Origin: Asterias rubens
Taxonomy: Eukaryota > Echinodermata > Asteroidea > Forcipulatida > Asteriidae
Assembly (NCBI RefSeq): GCF_902459465.1
Contig: NC_047067.1
Location: 15,994,151-16,058,150 of the forward strand
Length of the DNA: 64,000 nt
Reading direction: 5' to 3'
Below the pieces are notes generated by a model. It was not told the origin of the DNA, did no database searches, and worked only from the letters and a program-made list of their open reading frames with translations. How positions within the stretch are numbered: the first letter of the stretch is position 1; the number at the start of each line of letters is the position of its first letter. A program made the position numbers and the translations under genes. Below are positions 32,581 through 45,778 of the stretch, one piece after another.

Positions 32581-33198
32581 GAGGTTTTCAAACAGTGGTT
32601 TAATCCCAACGAGGCCCGGTTCTTGAATATTTACCGGGTTTAAACCACTAGTTGAAAACTGATTCAACACACTTTGATTCCCATTCATAAATACCTTTTC
32701 GGTTAAAAACATCATCACTTGTTGGTCAAAAAGTAAAATAAATGCAAAAGTTTTAATTGTTAAATGATTTCTTTCAACACAACACCCCTCCCAGAGCCCA
32801 CACGCTTCCCTCGCGTAAACAACTCCTTATAAGGGAATGCTGTGGGCGTCGCGCGTATCGCGTGATGTGGCACAACTGTTTCAGCCGTTGCTCTCGACCA
32901 ATAGGAATGAAGAAACTGTCTTATAAAGGCCGAGTCATAGTCGGTCGCGCGATGTTCGGGCGTCGGAAATCTTGACGCGCGATCATAAAAAGACACGGTT
33001 TTTAGGCCTCAGTCTTAGGATTGCGCACAAGATTTCCGTCTTGGGACCATCGCGCGACCGACTATAAACCGGCCTTAAGCACATGTGCAAGGTCGCGTGT
33101 CACGTCCATGAATTAACACTTTTTACCGGTCATTAACAAAAGGTTTATGCACACCCACGCGACGCGCTCTCCACCAATAGGAGTAGAAAAACTGTCTG
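32581..33198. mobile_element. Foldback-type MITE (32.6-kb copy, inverted) with nested element
   Basis: Reverse-complement relative of 24559-25130, ending CCAATAGGAGTAGAAAAACT. It lacks the nested 24855 element but carries its own insertion at 32927-33075. Confidence 0.75.
32927..33075. mobile_element. Nested 149-bp MITE with TAA target duplication (PIF/Harbinger-like)
   Basis: Termini AGGCCGAGTCATAGTCGGTC and its inverse GACCGACTATAAACCGGCCT. The host reads CTTATAAGCAC in the other copy and CTTATAA...TAAGCAC here, so TAA is duplicated. A 3-bp TWA target is characteristic of PIF/Harbinger. Confidence 0.8.
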
Positions 33199-33303
33199 GG
33201 GTATTTTTGAATACATCATAACCCCACCCATTACACAGAGATGGCGGCACTATTGCAAGCGCTAACGCTTGAGCCCGTTCCACCCCCGTAATGTATATAT
33301 ACA

Positions 33304-33885
33304 AGGGTCAGACAATGGTTCTTTCGACACAATGGGTCAGACAATGGTTCTTTAGACACAGTGGGTCAGACATTATGATTCTTTATACACAAATGGTCAG
33401 ACAATGGTTCTTTAGACACAACGGTCAGACCATGGTTTTGTAGACATAAGGGGTCTGTAGGAAACAATGGGTCAGACCAAATGTTTCTTTCGACACAATG
33501 GGTCAGACAATGGTTGTTTCGACATAATGGGTCAGCAATGGTTCTTTCGACACGATGGGTCGGCAATGGTTCTTTCGACACGATGGGTCAAGCAATGGTA
33601 CTTTAGACACAGTGGGTCAGACAAAATGGTTCTTTAGACACAAAGGGTCAGACAATGATTGTTTCGACACGATGGGTCAGCAATGGTTCTTTCGGCACGA
33701 TGGGTCAGCAATGGTTCTTTCGACACGATGGGTCAAGAAATTGTACTTTAGACACAGTGGGTCAGACAAAATGGTTCTCTAGACACAAAGGGTCAGACAA
33801 TGGTTCTTTCGACACGATGGGTCAGCAACGGTTCTTTCGACACGATGGGTCAGCAATGGTTCTTTCGACACAGTGGTCAGACATG
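33304..33885. repeat. Minisatellite of about 28-31 bp, about 19 units
   Basis: Unit resembles GGGTCAGACAATGGTTCTTT plus CGACACAAT, with length variants. Open frames here are repeat-derived. Confidence 0.92.
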
Positions 33886-35603
33886 CTGCTTCTGAATTAT
33901 TAACAAATGTGTTTATAAGAAACGATACAGATGTTCATGGTCCAGTCCCTATGGCCTTTGATGTAAAGATTCAAGCTGATTGCATTATTTTATGAATCAA
34001 TAGAAAACTTGATTTATTGCATTAATCAATAACACACGATTGAAGTGGTATGGGGTAATCAAGTTCAGCTTCAGTGGAGAGCACTTGAAGATTATCGAAT
34101 AAACTACCGTTAAGTCACCACATTTCATTAGCGTCATCTGTCAGACTCTCTCGCTAACACGTACAAGTTTAAAATATATATATATAAAAATATAAAAAAT
34201 ATATATAAAAAAAACTATTAGTCGTATTATTTTGGTAATTCAAGGCCAAATAAGGAATGTCCTAAATACCTTGCCAAATGAACCAACATTCTAAAATGTT
34301 ACTGATGCATCTATGCATGGAGTATCGTCTTCTGAGCATATACAACAAAGTTGTATCACATTGTGTACGACTATGGTCTGCGCAATCACCTTTGCTCGGG
34401 GCAATTTTATTTATGTGAGCTTTTTGAATAAGCAGTCCGGCTCGAAGGGTGTACAACCCTGATACACTTCACGTAAATCCTGACCACATGTCTGATAGAA
34501 TTACTGAACATTGGAATTCTACAGTCCTTAATATGAATGTCTATCGTAATCCTTAAACACATTCGTTTTCAGGCGAATCTTAGGACAAAAATAATCATTA
34601 TTCTTGAACAGCTGTCTATAACAGATAGGACGTACGTTGTATCTTATTGCTCAAAACACACATTTATTGCTTTTTCAAATAAAGTTTTACCAAGTTTATT
34701 GCAAGTTGTAAATTGTGGGTTTTTTTTACTACAGGGAATTACACTGGGAAACAGTAGCAGATTTTGATTGGTTTCAACTTGACGAGCATTCTGCACTTAA
34801 ATCGAGGCACAGCCTAGGGCTGTTGACTAAACTCTTATGATACAATAGTTGTCTAATTTAATGCTTGGAATGATACTGATATGACAATATACGTCATCTT
34901 TATTATATTTCATGAAATTATATATCTGTTCCGAGAGGAGCTATCCAGTGAAATTATCTCTAACTTTTTGAAATAGATACCCGCGGGGCTTGTGAATATT
35001 GCATCCGATGTCTTGTAATTGCCGAATAAATTCCGGAAGGTTATATTCACTAGTATGTGAGGGCTAGTTCAGACTGGGATTACCTGTTATATTCACTAGT
35101 ATGTGAGGGCTAGTTCAGACTGGGATTACCTGTCATTGTCTGGACTCAGAAACCCAAAATACACAATTGGGAAATATTCTTGGGAACAAATCAGATCACG
35201 TATACAAAGCTTATGACAATATATTTGGCGTCTGGATTTATTGTCCAAGTAAGGTTTTGATTTAACGATTATAGATGGCAATCTTCAACTGCTGCAATTT
35301 CATAAATTGGCAAAATTGACGAAACTTTATCCCAAGACCGCTTAAACTAGGATGAAGTTGTATAGTATACTTCATTGAGCAAACCTTAATCAAATGGGAT
35401 GGAAACATTCTTCTAAAATACAAACTCTTTGTACACAGCAGGATGAATCTACATCCATATTATCAAAACAAGCAAAACGGGGGGGGGGGATACACAATTA
35501 ATAAACGAATTAATGAAAATGGTAATGACCGGAAAATCTAACAATGGATTTGTTTTTTAATAAAAGGATCATTTGTATATTTGAGATGTAATATATACCA
35601 AAA
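33886..35603. other. Intergenic or intronic
   Basis: Holds a TA-rich tract (34168-34212) and an exact 46-bp tandem duplication at 35041-35132 (TTATATTCACTAGTATGTGA start). No gene seen. Confidence 0.4.
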
Positions 35604-35843
35604 ATGTTGCACAACCACTTTGGGCCAGCCATTGTGTTCGACATATTATAATGTTACACAACCACTTTGGGCCAGCCATTGTGTTCGACATATAATGTTG
35701 CACAACCACTTTGGGCCAGCCATTGTGTTCGACATATTATAATGTTGCACAACCACTTTGGGCCAGCCATTGTGTTCGACATATTATAATGTTTGCACAA
35801 CCACTTTGGGCCAGCCATTGTGTTCGACATATTATAATGTTCC
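35604..35843. repeat. 47-bp minisatellite, five copies
   Basis: Unit contains CACAACCACTTTGGGCCAGC followed by CATTGTGTTCGACATATTAT; the second unit boundary is shortened. Confidence 0.95.
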
Positions 35844-38253
35844 AGCATTATGGACGACAACTAATTATTGTTAATGTTGTTAAAAAACTTAAGTCAAAGT
35901 CATTCTTTTTATTTCTAATTTAGATAAGAAATGGAACTAGATAACGATAATAGAAAGACACATTATATAAAACAAACCTAGCTTCTTTTTTTACAGTCCT
36001 TGTGTGCTAAGCAAAACCATCTAAGCAAAAGTCATCTGTGCTATGAAGCAAAACCATGGAAGGAAAGAAAAACAATAAATAGATTTGAAATACTATTTGA
36101 ATCACAATTATTCTGACCAATAATTGTTGGCCTGCAAAAAACACTACACCGCCATTTCACCAAATGAAACAACATCGCTGGTTTTTGGATGTGTAGGGCT
36201 ACTGACACAAATCCTTAGTTTCATCTCGCTCCTTTGAATTGGTCTATGAGTTCAACGTACAAGTAATGTCAGTGAACCAAGGAAAGAAATACAAACGTGC
36301 AGCTAAAATCACACACCCTCAACGTTGAAAATCACGCATACTCCACAAATAGTTGACGATACGTAAATTCTAAAAGTTGATTATATATATCATATAAAAT
36401 GAAATTTTAAGGGGAACAAACAGTTTGTAATTATCAATTATTATGTCAAACCAATGTGTTTAAAAGTACATAAAGTTAACTTAGCATTGCATATGATGTA
36501 TTTCCCAAGTCCGTGGAGTTATTTGGATCAAAACTCAGTTTTATTTAAATATATTTACTGTTTTTCCTTCCATGTAATTTTGCACGGTTTTGCTTAGCAC
36601 AGGTTAAATCGTCTGGTCATCGTTTCATGTTATTTGTCGTTCTAGTAGTCCCTAGTTCCATTTTTCTTATCTGAGTATAACTCGGAAAAACTTTCATAGT
36701 TTGAAAACCACTTGATCAGTAAACAATCTTGAATCAAACAAACAATACAAGCACGTTGGTTGTAGCTCTCATAACCCATCGGGCACTACTGCATTTTAGT
36801 TCTAAATAAACGCCATCACTAAAAGTCATACGAGAACTATCCTCATTTGACACATTAATTTTAGCACAAGCAAATTCAAATCATTTCGATCAACATTATA
36901 CAGGAATGGAACGGCAACACGGTCAACAAGACAATATAATAAGAATGACGTGACATTGCTATTTTGGAATGAGCAATGTGGCATCTAATTTGGCGGGTCT
37001 GAATCTGCCATCAGGTAAACCTCAATGACTGATGACCAAAGCAAAAGAAAAAACATCTCGTCATTGAGTCATTTCCTAACAGGACTGTTGACAATGATTT
37101 AGCCATCCCTTTTCACCGTTCTGCATATTGGCAATGTTTTGATAGCCTACGGGTGAGTTTCTGTGTGCAGGTGTTGCAACAAGACAATTTGGTTGTCATC
37201 AATCAGAATGCTTGGCTTGGTGGCTTACTCGTCAACGTTGTGTCTTTTACCCAACAGTAATCTCAAGACGTTGTTTTAACTCCGTCATCCTCCTTGACGC
37301 CCTCCAGTAATCACAGCATAGTTACATTAATCAGCAAGAAATCAGTCCAAATTACGGTTACATTTGAATCTCTTTCGATTATGTTATTAAAGTGGGCCAA
37401 GACTTATCCCAGAGGCGTCGTGACCAAGAAACATTCAAATTGCCACAAACGAACATCATTCGTACGTTATCTGAATTAATATTTCATCATTCCCTTGATA
37501 AGCAATAATTATGTTCCGATATATAATGGTATTTGTAGATTTCTTTTAATAAATTATCGATTACAATTTGTTTGTGTGACATAAACGCCTGCTTTTCCCC
37601 TGCTCTGACATATTTAAACTGTTATCGCTTACAGGTACATCAATTTAAGAACAAGAACCAAATTTTATAACTAACTTGGAGATGTTAAGTCATATGATAA
37701 TATAAATTATATTCAAATAATATTCCTTATCCCTGTGCTAAAATGGTTCTAATGGTAGATGCAACAGACTCCCCAAAAAGGCACAAATTAACTTCTTAGT
37801 TTAACAAAGTTGACATGAATTGGGTCGACGATCAGGGGATGCAGGCATTTGTCGGCTGAGTTTTTGTTTTTTGTTCACCTTTTCTGCTAATTAAATTTTG
37901 ACCACTTTTAAATTTCATTGTTGCCACTTGAGATGAGAAACCACAATGAGAAGTAAGGACTGCTTTTCCAAGAGACACCTTTACTGTCTGTGCTTCAGGA
38001 AATGTCCGCCATCTGTGACGAATAATACTACGTGAACTAAAATCTTGCAGGTTCTTGGGTTAATTGGTACTGAACAACACGTAATATAGCAATTGTTGAA
38101 TCATTCAGGTTTTGTTGATTGTAAGTCAGAGTTTCTCCTGTTCATCCACGCCTTAATTAGACCCGGGAATCGCTCCGGGTAACGTCCAGGTTACGTCTGT
38201 CGTGACCAGGTTACGATCCTCACAAATTGGACATTTGACATTTTAGCCACAAG
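35844..38253. other. Intergenic or intronic, nothing firm
   Basis: CTACGG|GTGAGTTTC at about 37150 is an isolated donor-like site; nothing else supported. Confidence 0.35.
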
Positions 38254-38314
38254 TATATAAGGGCATCTTAGACCTGATCAACCACAGCTTAATTTAACCT
38301 TAGGTGATGTAAGT
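38254..38314 (+). promoter_or_regulatory. Candidate TATA promoter and short first exon upstream of CCK
   Basis: TATATAAG (38254-38261) is followed 25-30 bp later by ATCAACCACAGC, a plausible start site, and then by GGTGAT|GTAAGTTT, a good donor (intron from 38309). The next plus-strand coding exon is CCK, 4 kb downstream, whose exon opens with an acceptor 6 nt before the ATG. The implied first exon would be only about 25-30 nt. Inference only. Confidence 0.3.
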
Positions 38315-41180
38315 TTCATGGGACAACCGTTCCTACAAGTGTTGCGCCATTTGAGTACATTTATTCAGTGTGATCCATACTTCCAATGTCTTGTAAGAGT
38401 ACGACTTCTCTTTGCTTATGACATAATATTCCCGTTGAAAATATTGGTCATATTGAACTAGATCGCTGTATGTGTCATGGGATCACTCTGTACAACTCTC
38501 CATGGCACACCACTTTGCGAAAGACAACACTTCCAAGCGACGGCCTTTAACTCGCCACAAATATTGTCCTGGAAAGATATTAAAGATGGGTAATTTGAAT
38601 CTTTTTGTTTGCAGAAAAACAACAGAAAACAAATATATACACAAATGTCCAATTATTGTTTTTACCAAATAACTTTCTAAATGTTAGTTTGATACAACTC
38701 GTTATAATCTTTAAAGCTTCAGCTAAAGTTATCATAACAAAAATTCCAATCAAAATTGCATACATAAAAAAAAAAAAAACATGTATTAAAAGAAGATTAA
38801 TCTGTGGTTCTTAGCTGAGCGTATCATTTCTCATTTGACTGTCTTGATGTTCAATGTACACTACCAGTGTGTCATTTATTTCGCTCGCGGTGTTATAGTC
38901 ATTATCAAAAAAGTGTACAATTTCACGCGTAAGAAAAGTGTCCATAGCCTAGGGTGACCTGCATTCATTGCAGAAGGATTGAAATCTATGGGGAGGGTGC
39001 CCTGTGTCGTGCAACTAAACGGCACAGCACTTCACATCTCTCCCTCGAGACGGACCGTGGACTGCAATGCAAGTTTTCAGCCAAGCGCGGAATTCGTCAC
39101 GCACAAAACCAAAAAATATCGACGGGGAAACATTAAGTTGATTTAAATAATATTGTTCTGAGACATAGAGTAAGCAGTAACATAGCCTTGAAGGAATGCA
39201 TCATACTCTCTCACACTCTGACTCACTAAAAGCCAAAACAAGAATCTGTTATGCGTTTTTCAAGAAGTTCGGTTTGACCGGAGACGTCGGCTCAGTATGG
39301 TTCGGCACCTTGAAGCTTCCATTTGCATTTGCTGTACAAATATTTGCTGAAAGTTCTTCATTTTGGTTCTTAGTGCCGTAATTAATTGACTTACCCTACG
39401 GATGGCAGACAATAGGGCTTCTTGAGTAGCCTTAGTATTTACACAAAAATATTTATTCTATAAAGAAGGAAGCCATTTGGTGACATTGGAGAATTGCCGC
39501 AATGTTGAAAGTGAAATATAAAAACTCTGGCATGGCCCCCTTGAATAAAGTAATCACAAACAACCTTAGCGGCTTTGAAGGCTATTTTGATTTATTTGAT
39601 TTCTCTTGGCCTGGAAGAAGTTAACTTGAGTGTCTGATGTTGGTATTTAGGTTGTGCACTCACGTCACAAACATACAAGCTTACAAGGACGCATACGATT
39701 GTTTTAATACATTCGCCTTCCATGTGTTTATCTGCTCTGTGACTGACTTGAAGTCAAAATGAGTTACATATATAAGAATAACAATACAATATTCACATAA
39801 TATACTGGAAATATTAATGCGACGGCCAACTGCATAATTCAAGCTCCTCTAGTTATCTGTATGGGCGGCCAAATGCAGACTGGACTGCCATTGAATTAAG
39901 GACCCACGGGTGGAGCAGCTGTTTACATGAACCCAGGAATTAACATAAATTTGAAGTTCAGTTTTGTATCTAGTGGTAATTGATTAGTTGAGATGGTGGC
40001 TTGAAGGCCAACAGCGATGACTGTATTCCCATCCCACAGCAGAAATGACTGCAACACCTGCCAATTAAGTTAATCAAATCCCATTCTGCCCTTGCAAGGC
40101 ACTTTCAAATACCACCATTTTATGGCTGTTAAAATCACTCAGGAAAAAAATACACAAAACATTTTCACTCATTGCGAGAATAGCAGTATTTCTAAGGGAT
40201 TGTGTAAAAGCCAACTTTACTAGACTGGTGTTTACATTCTATATATTGGTCCAAGTTGGTTCGTGTGTCTAACCTGATAAGCATTTATGTTTTTAAACGT
40301 AACCAACATTTTAACAAGAATTACCACAAGCTTGAAGGTGGTTTTTTTTTTTTTATTTGTTTTTATTTTATAGATTTTAGGGGAAACGAAAAACACGCTG
40401 ACAAAATCCAACCCAACAATAATATTTAATTGCATTGTCTCATCCCTCACGAAATATCCTAGACAATGAGTTTGAGGTCAATTCTTTGCTTTGCAAATGT
40501 GGTCATAATACACTGAAACACCATGAGAACAACCATGCCATTGGTTTATAGTTATATCTTGTAACATTTCCTAAAGGGTTCTGTATGTTGCAGTAATAAT
40601 GTTGGCAACCTGCCTGAGTTAATCAGCGACCATGGCAGCATTCAATGCTTCTAACCAAACACTTTCGTCACTTTAATTGATGGGGACTTTGTAGAAAATT
40701 GCAAAATGGTGCCCGCAATTTCATTAGCAGCATCTTTGATGGAAAGTGAAAACTCTTAACCATTACCATGACGTTTACCATGAAGATCTCCTCTAAATCA
40801 CAAGACTTTAGTGTCAGACTGGTTGTGTAGAATGCAACCCCTTGAAACAGACTATTCATAATTGGCAATCATCAGACGATTAGTCCTGGGTTAAATAATC
40901 TGTTGGCTAATTGAGCTGTAATCAGCACACCAATCTGATTCAGTCATTATTTATTATAATTAAGTTATACTGAAAATTTCAATTCACCAAAGTAAAATTT
41001 AAAACTGAGATATATTTTATGGTTGTACTCATTAACAAAATAACAAGCCAAAGGTTGATGACCTGGTTGTTGGGGGACCTGATCATCCTCTAACCAAATT
41101 GTTTTTATCTCCGAGTATGAACGGGTTTAATTGTAAATTACCACCGTGGTGATATAGCTAATTGAGTCTTACAGACCACT
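38315..41180. other. Intergenic or CCK intron, nothing recognised
   Basis: AT-rich; no array or transposon noticed. If the 38.25-kb promoter is right, this is part of CCK intron 1. Confidence 0.35.
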
Positions 41181-41477
41181 TTAAAGACACTGAACACCTT
41201 TGGTAATTATCAAAAACCAGTCTTCTCATTTGGTGTATCTCAACATATGCAAAAAAATAACAAACCTGTGAAAATTTGAGCTCAATTGGTCGTCGAAGTT
41301 TCGAGATAATAGTGAAAGAAAACACCCTTGTAACATGAAGTTGTGTGCTTTCAGATGCTTGATTTCGAGACCTCAAAATCTAATTCTGAGTTTTCAAAAT
41401 CGAATTCGTAGAAAAACAAGTGAGGTTTTATGCTAATAATTATTTTGAGTAATAACTAATAGTGTCCACTGCATTTG
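41181..41477. mobile_element. TTAA-type MITE, internally deleted
   Basis: Left end TTAAAGACACTGAACACC, right end TAGTGTCCACTGCATTTG. The block with the AGGGAGCCG motif is missing (junction near 41415). Confidence 0.8.
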
Positions 41478-42271
41478 ATGTTATACGAGTTAGCTTATAA
41501 CTGCTTTTGTTTTACCCCCATGGCAATCGTGAACATGATTCACTTTTTAAGAGCGAGTAATCACAAGGCGGACAATTATACTTCGATTCAATCGAATTCT
41601 TTATATTTCATGTATTGTAGTTTAATTTAAATTCTTTCAAAGGTATGAAAGAATATTCAGTTCATTACTTCTTTATTGGTGTGCTGATGTTGCTGTTTTA
41701 GAAAAAAAATTGCACCACTTACGAAAATCGTTGTTTGAAAATGCTGCAACTTTGTTTGAAAATACTCTTTCTTGAGTCTAAGGCCTATGCTATATCGTAC
41801 TAATCATACTTTTCTGGATATACCCTTTTTATGCAGAGACAAAGGTCCCTTGGTGCCATTGCTGCATAAAAGCAAGTCAAGTCATCAAAGTTTATCAAGA
41901 TACCAAATAATCCCGATAATCTTTTAACTAATAAGCAGGATTGGAACTTGTGAATTATTGCTTGCACGTGCCGATCCATGCTCCCACCAAACCGAGTAAT
42001 GCTTGGGAAGACAAATTACAAGCACAAGGTTTATAATAAGAGGTTGTGCTTCAGGAATTGATTATCACTATAACAATTATTATTATCAAAGCTGTCAATC
42101 AAATCATTCAAGCTTAGTGAACAGTTCAGTGATCCCATTATTGACCAATGTAATAATATTATCTACATGTTTAACTGACGACAAACTGTTCAGACTGAAC
42201 TGTTCCTGTTTTAAAATTATTCACATTATAACTTCTCCAAAAACACTGAAATAATTATGTATGTTATTCAA

Positions 42272-42283
42272 TTATCATTTCAG
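42272..42283 (+). other. Splice acceptor before the CCK coding exon
   Basis: TTATCATTTCAG with pyrimidine-rich sequence upstream; the exon would start ATCATA|ATG. This decides the start: an in-frame ATG at 42257 lies in the intron. Confidence 0.7.
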
Positions 42284-42289
42284 ATCATA

Positions 42290-42781
42290 ATGAGTAGTTG
42301 GCTTACGGTCGCCATAGCAACTGTGACATGCCTTTTGCTTTCGCCAATCACGTGCCTGCCTCTTCATGACGTAGCCGACGGTAAGGAAAGGCGGGAACTC
42401 CTGCACAGCACGTGGTTAGACCCGTCCGGTTCAACAGGTCAAGGCACGGAGGAATTGGCCGAGACGAGCAAGCGACTACTTGGGGATAACAACAGGGACT
42501 CGGGCATTCTTGACCTCCTTGTAGCACTGCGAGACACAAACACAAACCCGAGAGATCTTTATCTTCACGGCAACACAGAGACAGCTCGTAAACGAAGACA
42601 ATCCAAGGTGGATGACTACGGCCATGGTCTATTCTGGGGCAAGAGAGGATCCAACTGGTCAGACCACGGGGTACGAGCAATGACAGATAAGGACACCAAG
42701 AGGGGCGGTGATGATCAATATGGCTTTGGCTTATTTTTTGGCAAGCGAAATGAAGAAGACTACGAAGACTTTACGTTGTAG
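42290..42781 (+). CDS. CCK: Cholecystokinin-type neuropeptide precursor
   Basis: A 163-residue secreted precursor, complete in one exon. Residues 1-22 form a hydrophobic signal peptide (core TVAIATVTCLLL, cleavage probably after ITC). Dibasic sites lie at 34-35, 61-62, 101-103, 118-119, 137-138 and 152-153. Peptide 1 is residues 104-116 (QSKVDDYGHGLFW, N-terminal Gln able to cyclise) with amide donor Gly117; peptide 2 is 139-150 (GGDDQYGFGLFF) with Gly151. Tyr110 and Tyr144 lie in acidic context seven residues from the amidated end, the position sulfated in CCK/gastrin and sulfakinins. N122-W-S is a possible glycosylation site in the spacer; the tail 154-163 is acidic. From memory both peptides equal Asterias rubens ArCCK1 and ArCCK2, reported to act through a CCK-type receptor, contract or retract the stomach and inhibit feeding. 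Precursor identity is very secure; upstream exon structure is not. Confidence 0.96.
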   Translation: MSSWLTVAIATVTCLLLSPITCLPLHDVADGKERRELLHSTWLDPSGSTGQGTEELAETSKRLLGDNNRDSGILDLLVALRDTNTNPRDLYLHGNTETARKRRQSKVDDYGHGLFWGKRGSNWSDHGVRAMTDKDTKRGGDDQYGFGLFFGKRNEEDYEDFTL

Positions 42782-45383
42782 ATTGTTTAGCAAATAAGGA
42801 TACTTAAAAGCTCTAAAGAATTTGGCAAAGTAATGTTTTGTAAATAGGCATAGTCTTTATGATAAGTTAACGCAATATCAAACTAATATAACTCGACACT
42901 TCGTTGGGGGTTAAGTCTCAATAGAGTGTCCAACTATCGGCCAAATACAATTGTGCAAAAAACGTCTCGAAATCATTTACAAATAATTCACACAAACCAT
43001 GGGTACTTGGTAATTGTGTAATGCGTTTGAACGTGCGATGTATCGAGTTAATTAGACTGATAAATACGGATAAATCATGTAAAGCCAGTACAGCTCACAC
43101 TGCAAATTACAACATTAGCTTTAGTTTAAGTTTAAAGATTGACTTGTCATGTTCCGAGCAAAGGTTGCCATCATTTGATTTTTTTTAATTTGATAGGAAT
43201 CATTGTTCAAATGACGTTTACCGCAATTGGTATTACACCTCTCTTTCTGAACTACATGACAGGATCAAAATGACAGTTTAGCAGAAGTATTTTGTGTTAT
43301 GCGGTTTTATAAATATAAACCCCATGTTTAAGAAACCTTGTATTTTAGAACGCAAGCAGTTGTTGACGCCTTTTGGAAGTCTTGCAATCTGTAAATGTAT
43401 GTGGGTACCATTGAAGCTATATGCCATCTCAATCACTGCTTCTCTATCATGCCATCTCAATCACTGCTTCTCTATCATGCCATCTCAATCACTGCTTCTC
43501 TATCATAACCTTTTTGGAAAAACACACATTTTATAGGCAAAATAGTAAAGTTATGAGTTAACCACAACGTTGCGTTGCAAATCGGAGCGCTTTCAATCCG
43601 TCGATGTTTTATTGGTTTGAACTGACTGTTGTTTCTCAATAATAACAAATCTGTGCAACTACTGTGGATTTCGTTGCGTCATTCTGAATATTGTTTCTTT
43701 TGTTTAAACTCCAATGTTGACAAACTTAACGTTAATCCATTGTAAATTATTTTATGCATAACCGTCTTTTGAGTCAACTTCGTAAGCCCGATGTTTTATT
43801 TTTGTTAAGTGTATATACCTTGAACATGAACTAGCAGAAAAGAGTTACTTAGCACGATTTGCAGATTTGAATCATGTAGGAAGTATAACACATTTATATA
43901 GTTCTCAACAATGCTTTACTAATCTATCTAAGGAAAGTTGCCGTTCTGAAAAGAAGCAGGCTTGAGATGGAGGTATTTCGTTTCCTACTCACAACCTCTC
44001 CTTCTTGTTGTACAGATTAATATAACATAGTTGTCAACCTACATTATTAAACCGATCGTGTAATTTGATTGGCGGAACACGCGTCACGTGTCATACTTTA
44101 CAGTATTTTGCCAAGTAAACTGCTCCAACACTTTATATTTATTTAGAAGAGTTCTATATTATTAAATATTGTACGCTTTTGACGTTTCGTAACTTCGCTT
44201 TGAGATTTACATTGAGAATCGTTTGCATTGATTGCGCTCCAGGACAGGTTAGGCTATGGACGCCGAACGTGCTTTAAATAGCATACTTGTTTATACACAG
44301 CTTTATCGATCATTTCATACAGTAATGTCGAAATAGGTCATATAGTGTTCAAAACAGTGAATTGAATTTATAAATAATGTCAATTGACAAGGATTTATCC
44401 ATGGGCACTCACATATATACTGCATTTTATTCATAATAAAGCAGATCACAATCCCTAGTTGAAATCTGAACTGTTTTATTTAACTTGAGCTCGTGATTCT
44501 TATATGACACTCTTTATGCATCACACAATATTTGTATCGTAGCCCCTGACGCAAATGAATACAAGTGTCTTATGTATTATGCAAATTATAGTTGAGTTGT
44601 TATCCAAAGATAAGTTAACATTATTTTGTCCTATATCATTAGCGCTAAAATGTAACATTTACTTTGAAGTGATAAAACGTGTCTCTATTCCTTTCTGACT
44701 GAGCACTTGGGTAGATACAGTGCGCTTAAATTTCAACGTGCTGACTATGACATTAAACAATAACGACTTGCTTAAATTAAGTTTTCAGGTGATAAATGCA
44801 TCACCAAATGTTGGATATCATTACAAAGTCTATTAAATTCCGAAACCCTAAATGTCAATTTTTGTGAACAAATTAGTTCCAAAAGTTGTAACAGACCAGG
44901 TTTGCCATTGTGGCAACAGTTGTCCACTTTTACGGATACAGTGGTCATTGTGTTGTTTACTAAAATGTTTGAAGTCTCGAAGCAAAAGCTGGAATAAAAA
45001 AGTTTAAAAAACGATTCATAAAAAACATTTATACTGTATATTTATTCATTTTAACTGTTTTGTTGCGTTGAAGCTAAGTGTGTTGCTTATCAATTGAAAA
45101 CAGTAACAGTACAATGAAACATCCAGCAAACCAAAAATCGACAGTAAACCAAAAATCGAAACAAACGAGCAAACAAACAAACAATGAAAAAAACAAAATC
45201 AAGTCTAAGGCAAAAGTTTTCAATCAAATTAACGAAGGTGATATGGCCTAAATTAAGTAAGCGATTTTAACGAACATTGAAAACGAACTTTACTCTTCCT
45301 AACTTCAAATCGAAACTAACCAATAAGAACAATAAATTATAACATAATATCCCTTAAATTTACTGGACACAACCATTTACTAG
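42782..45383. other. CCK 3' UTR and downstream flank
   Basis: The first exact AATAAA after the stop is at 44435-44440; ATTAAA occurs at 44046 and 44161. The UTR end cannot be fixed by sequence alone. A 28-bp unit (GCCATCTCAATCACTGCTTC start) is repeated three times at 43424-43507. Confidence 0.4.
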
Positions 45384-45778
45384 TAAAGACACTGGACGCT
45401 TTTGGTAATTGTCAAAGACCAGTCTTCTCACTTGGTGTATCTGAACATATGCATAAAATAACAAACCTGCGAAAATGATTGATCGTCAACCTGTGATTGA
45501 TCGTCAAAGATGCGAGATAATAATGAAATAAAACACCCTTGTAAACACGAAGTCGTGGGCTTTCAGATGCTTGATTTCAATACCTCAAAATCTAATTCCG
45601 AGGTCTCAAAATCAAGTTCTTGGATAATTACTTCTTTCTTCTTGAAAAAATACTAGGTTACTTTAGAGGGAGCCGTTTCTCACAGTGTGTTATACTATCC
45701 ACAGCTCCATGGTTCTCAGTATAGGTCTTATGCTTATAACTATTTTGAATAATTATCAAACGTGTCCACTGCCTTTAA
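45384..45778. mobile_element. TTAA-type MITE, near complete
   Basis: Left end TAAAGACACTGGACGC, right end GTGTCCACTGCCTTTAA; contains a small tandem GTGATTGATCGTCAA-type duplication at about 45476-45505. Confidence 0.8.

Noticed and set aside
42257-42289. In-frame ATG 33 nt upstream as the CCK start
   Set aside because: TTTCAG lies between it and the second ATG, and the extra 11 residues would precede a normal signal peptide; MSSWL is the better start.
42348-42680. 110-codon minus frame opposite CCK
   Set aside because: Shadow of the real coding exon with no recognisable features.
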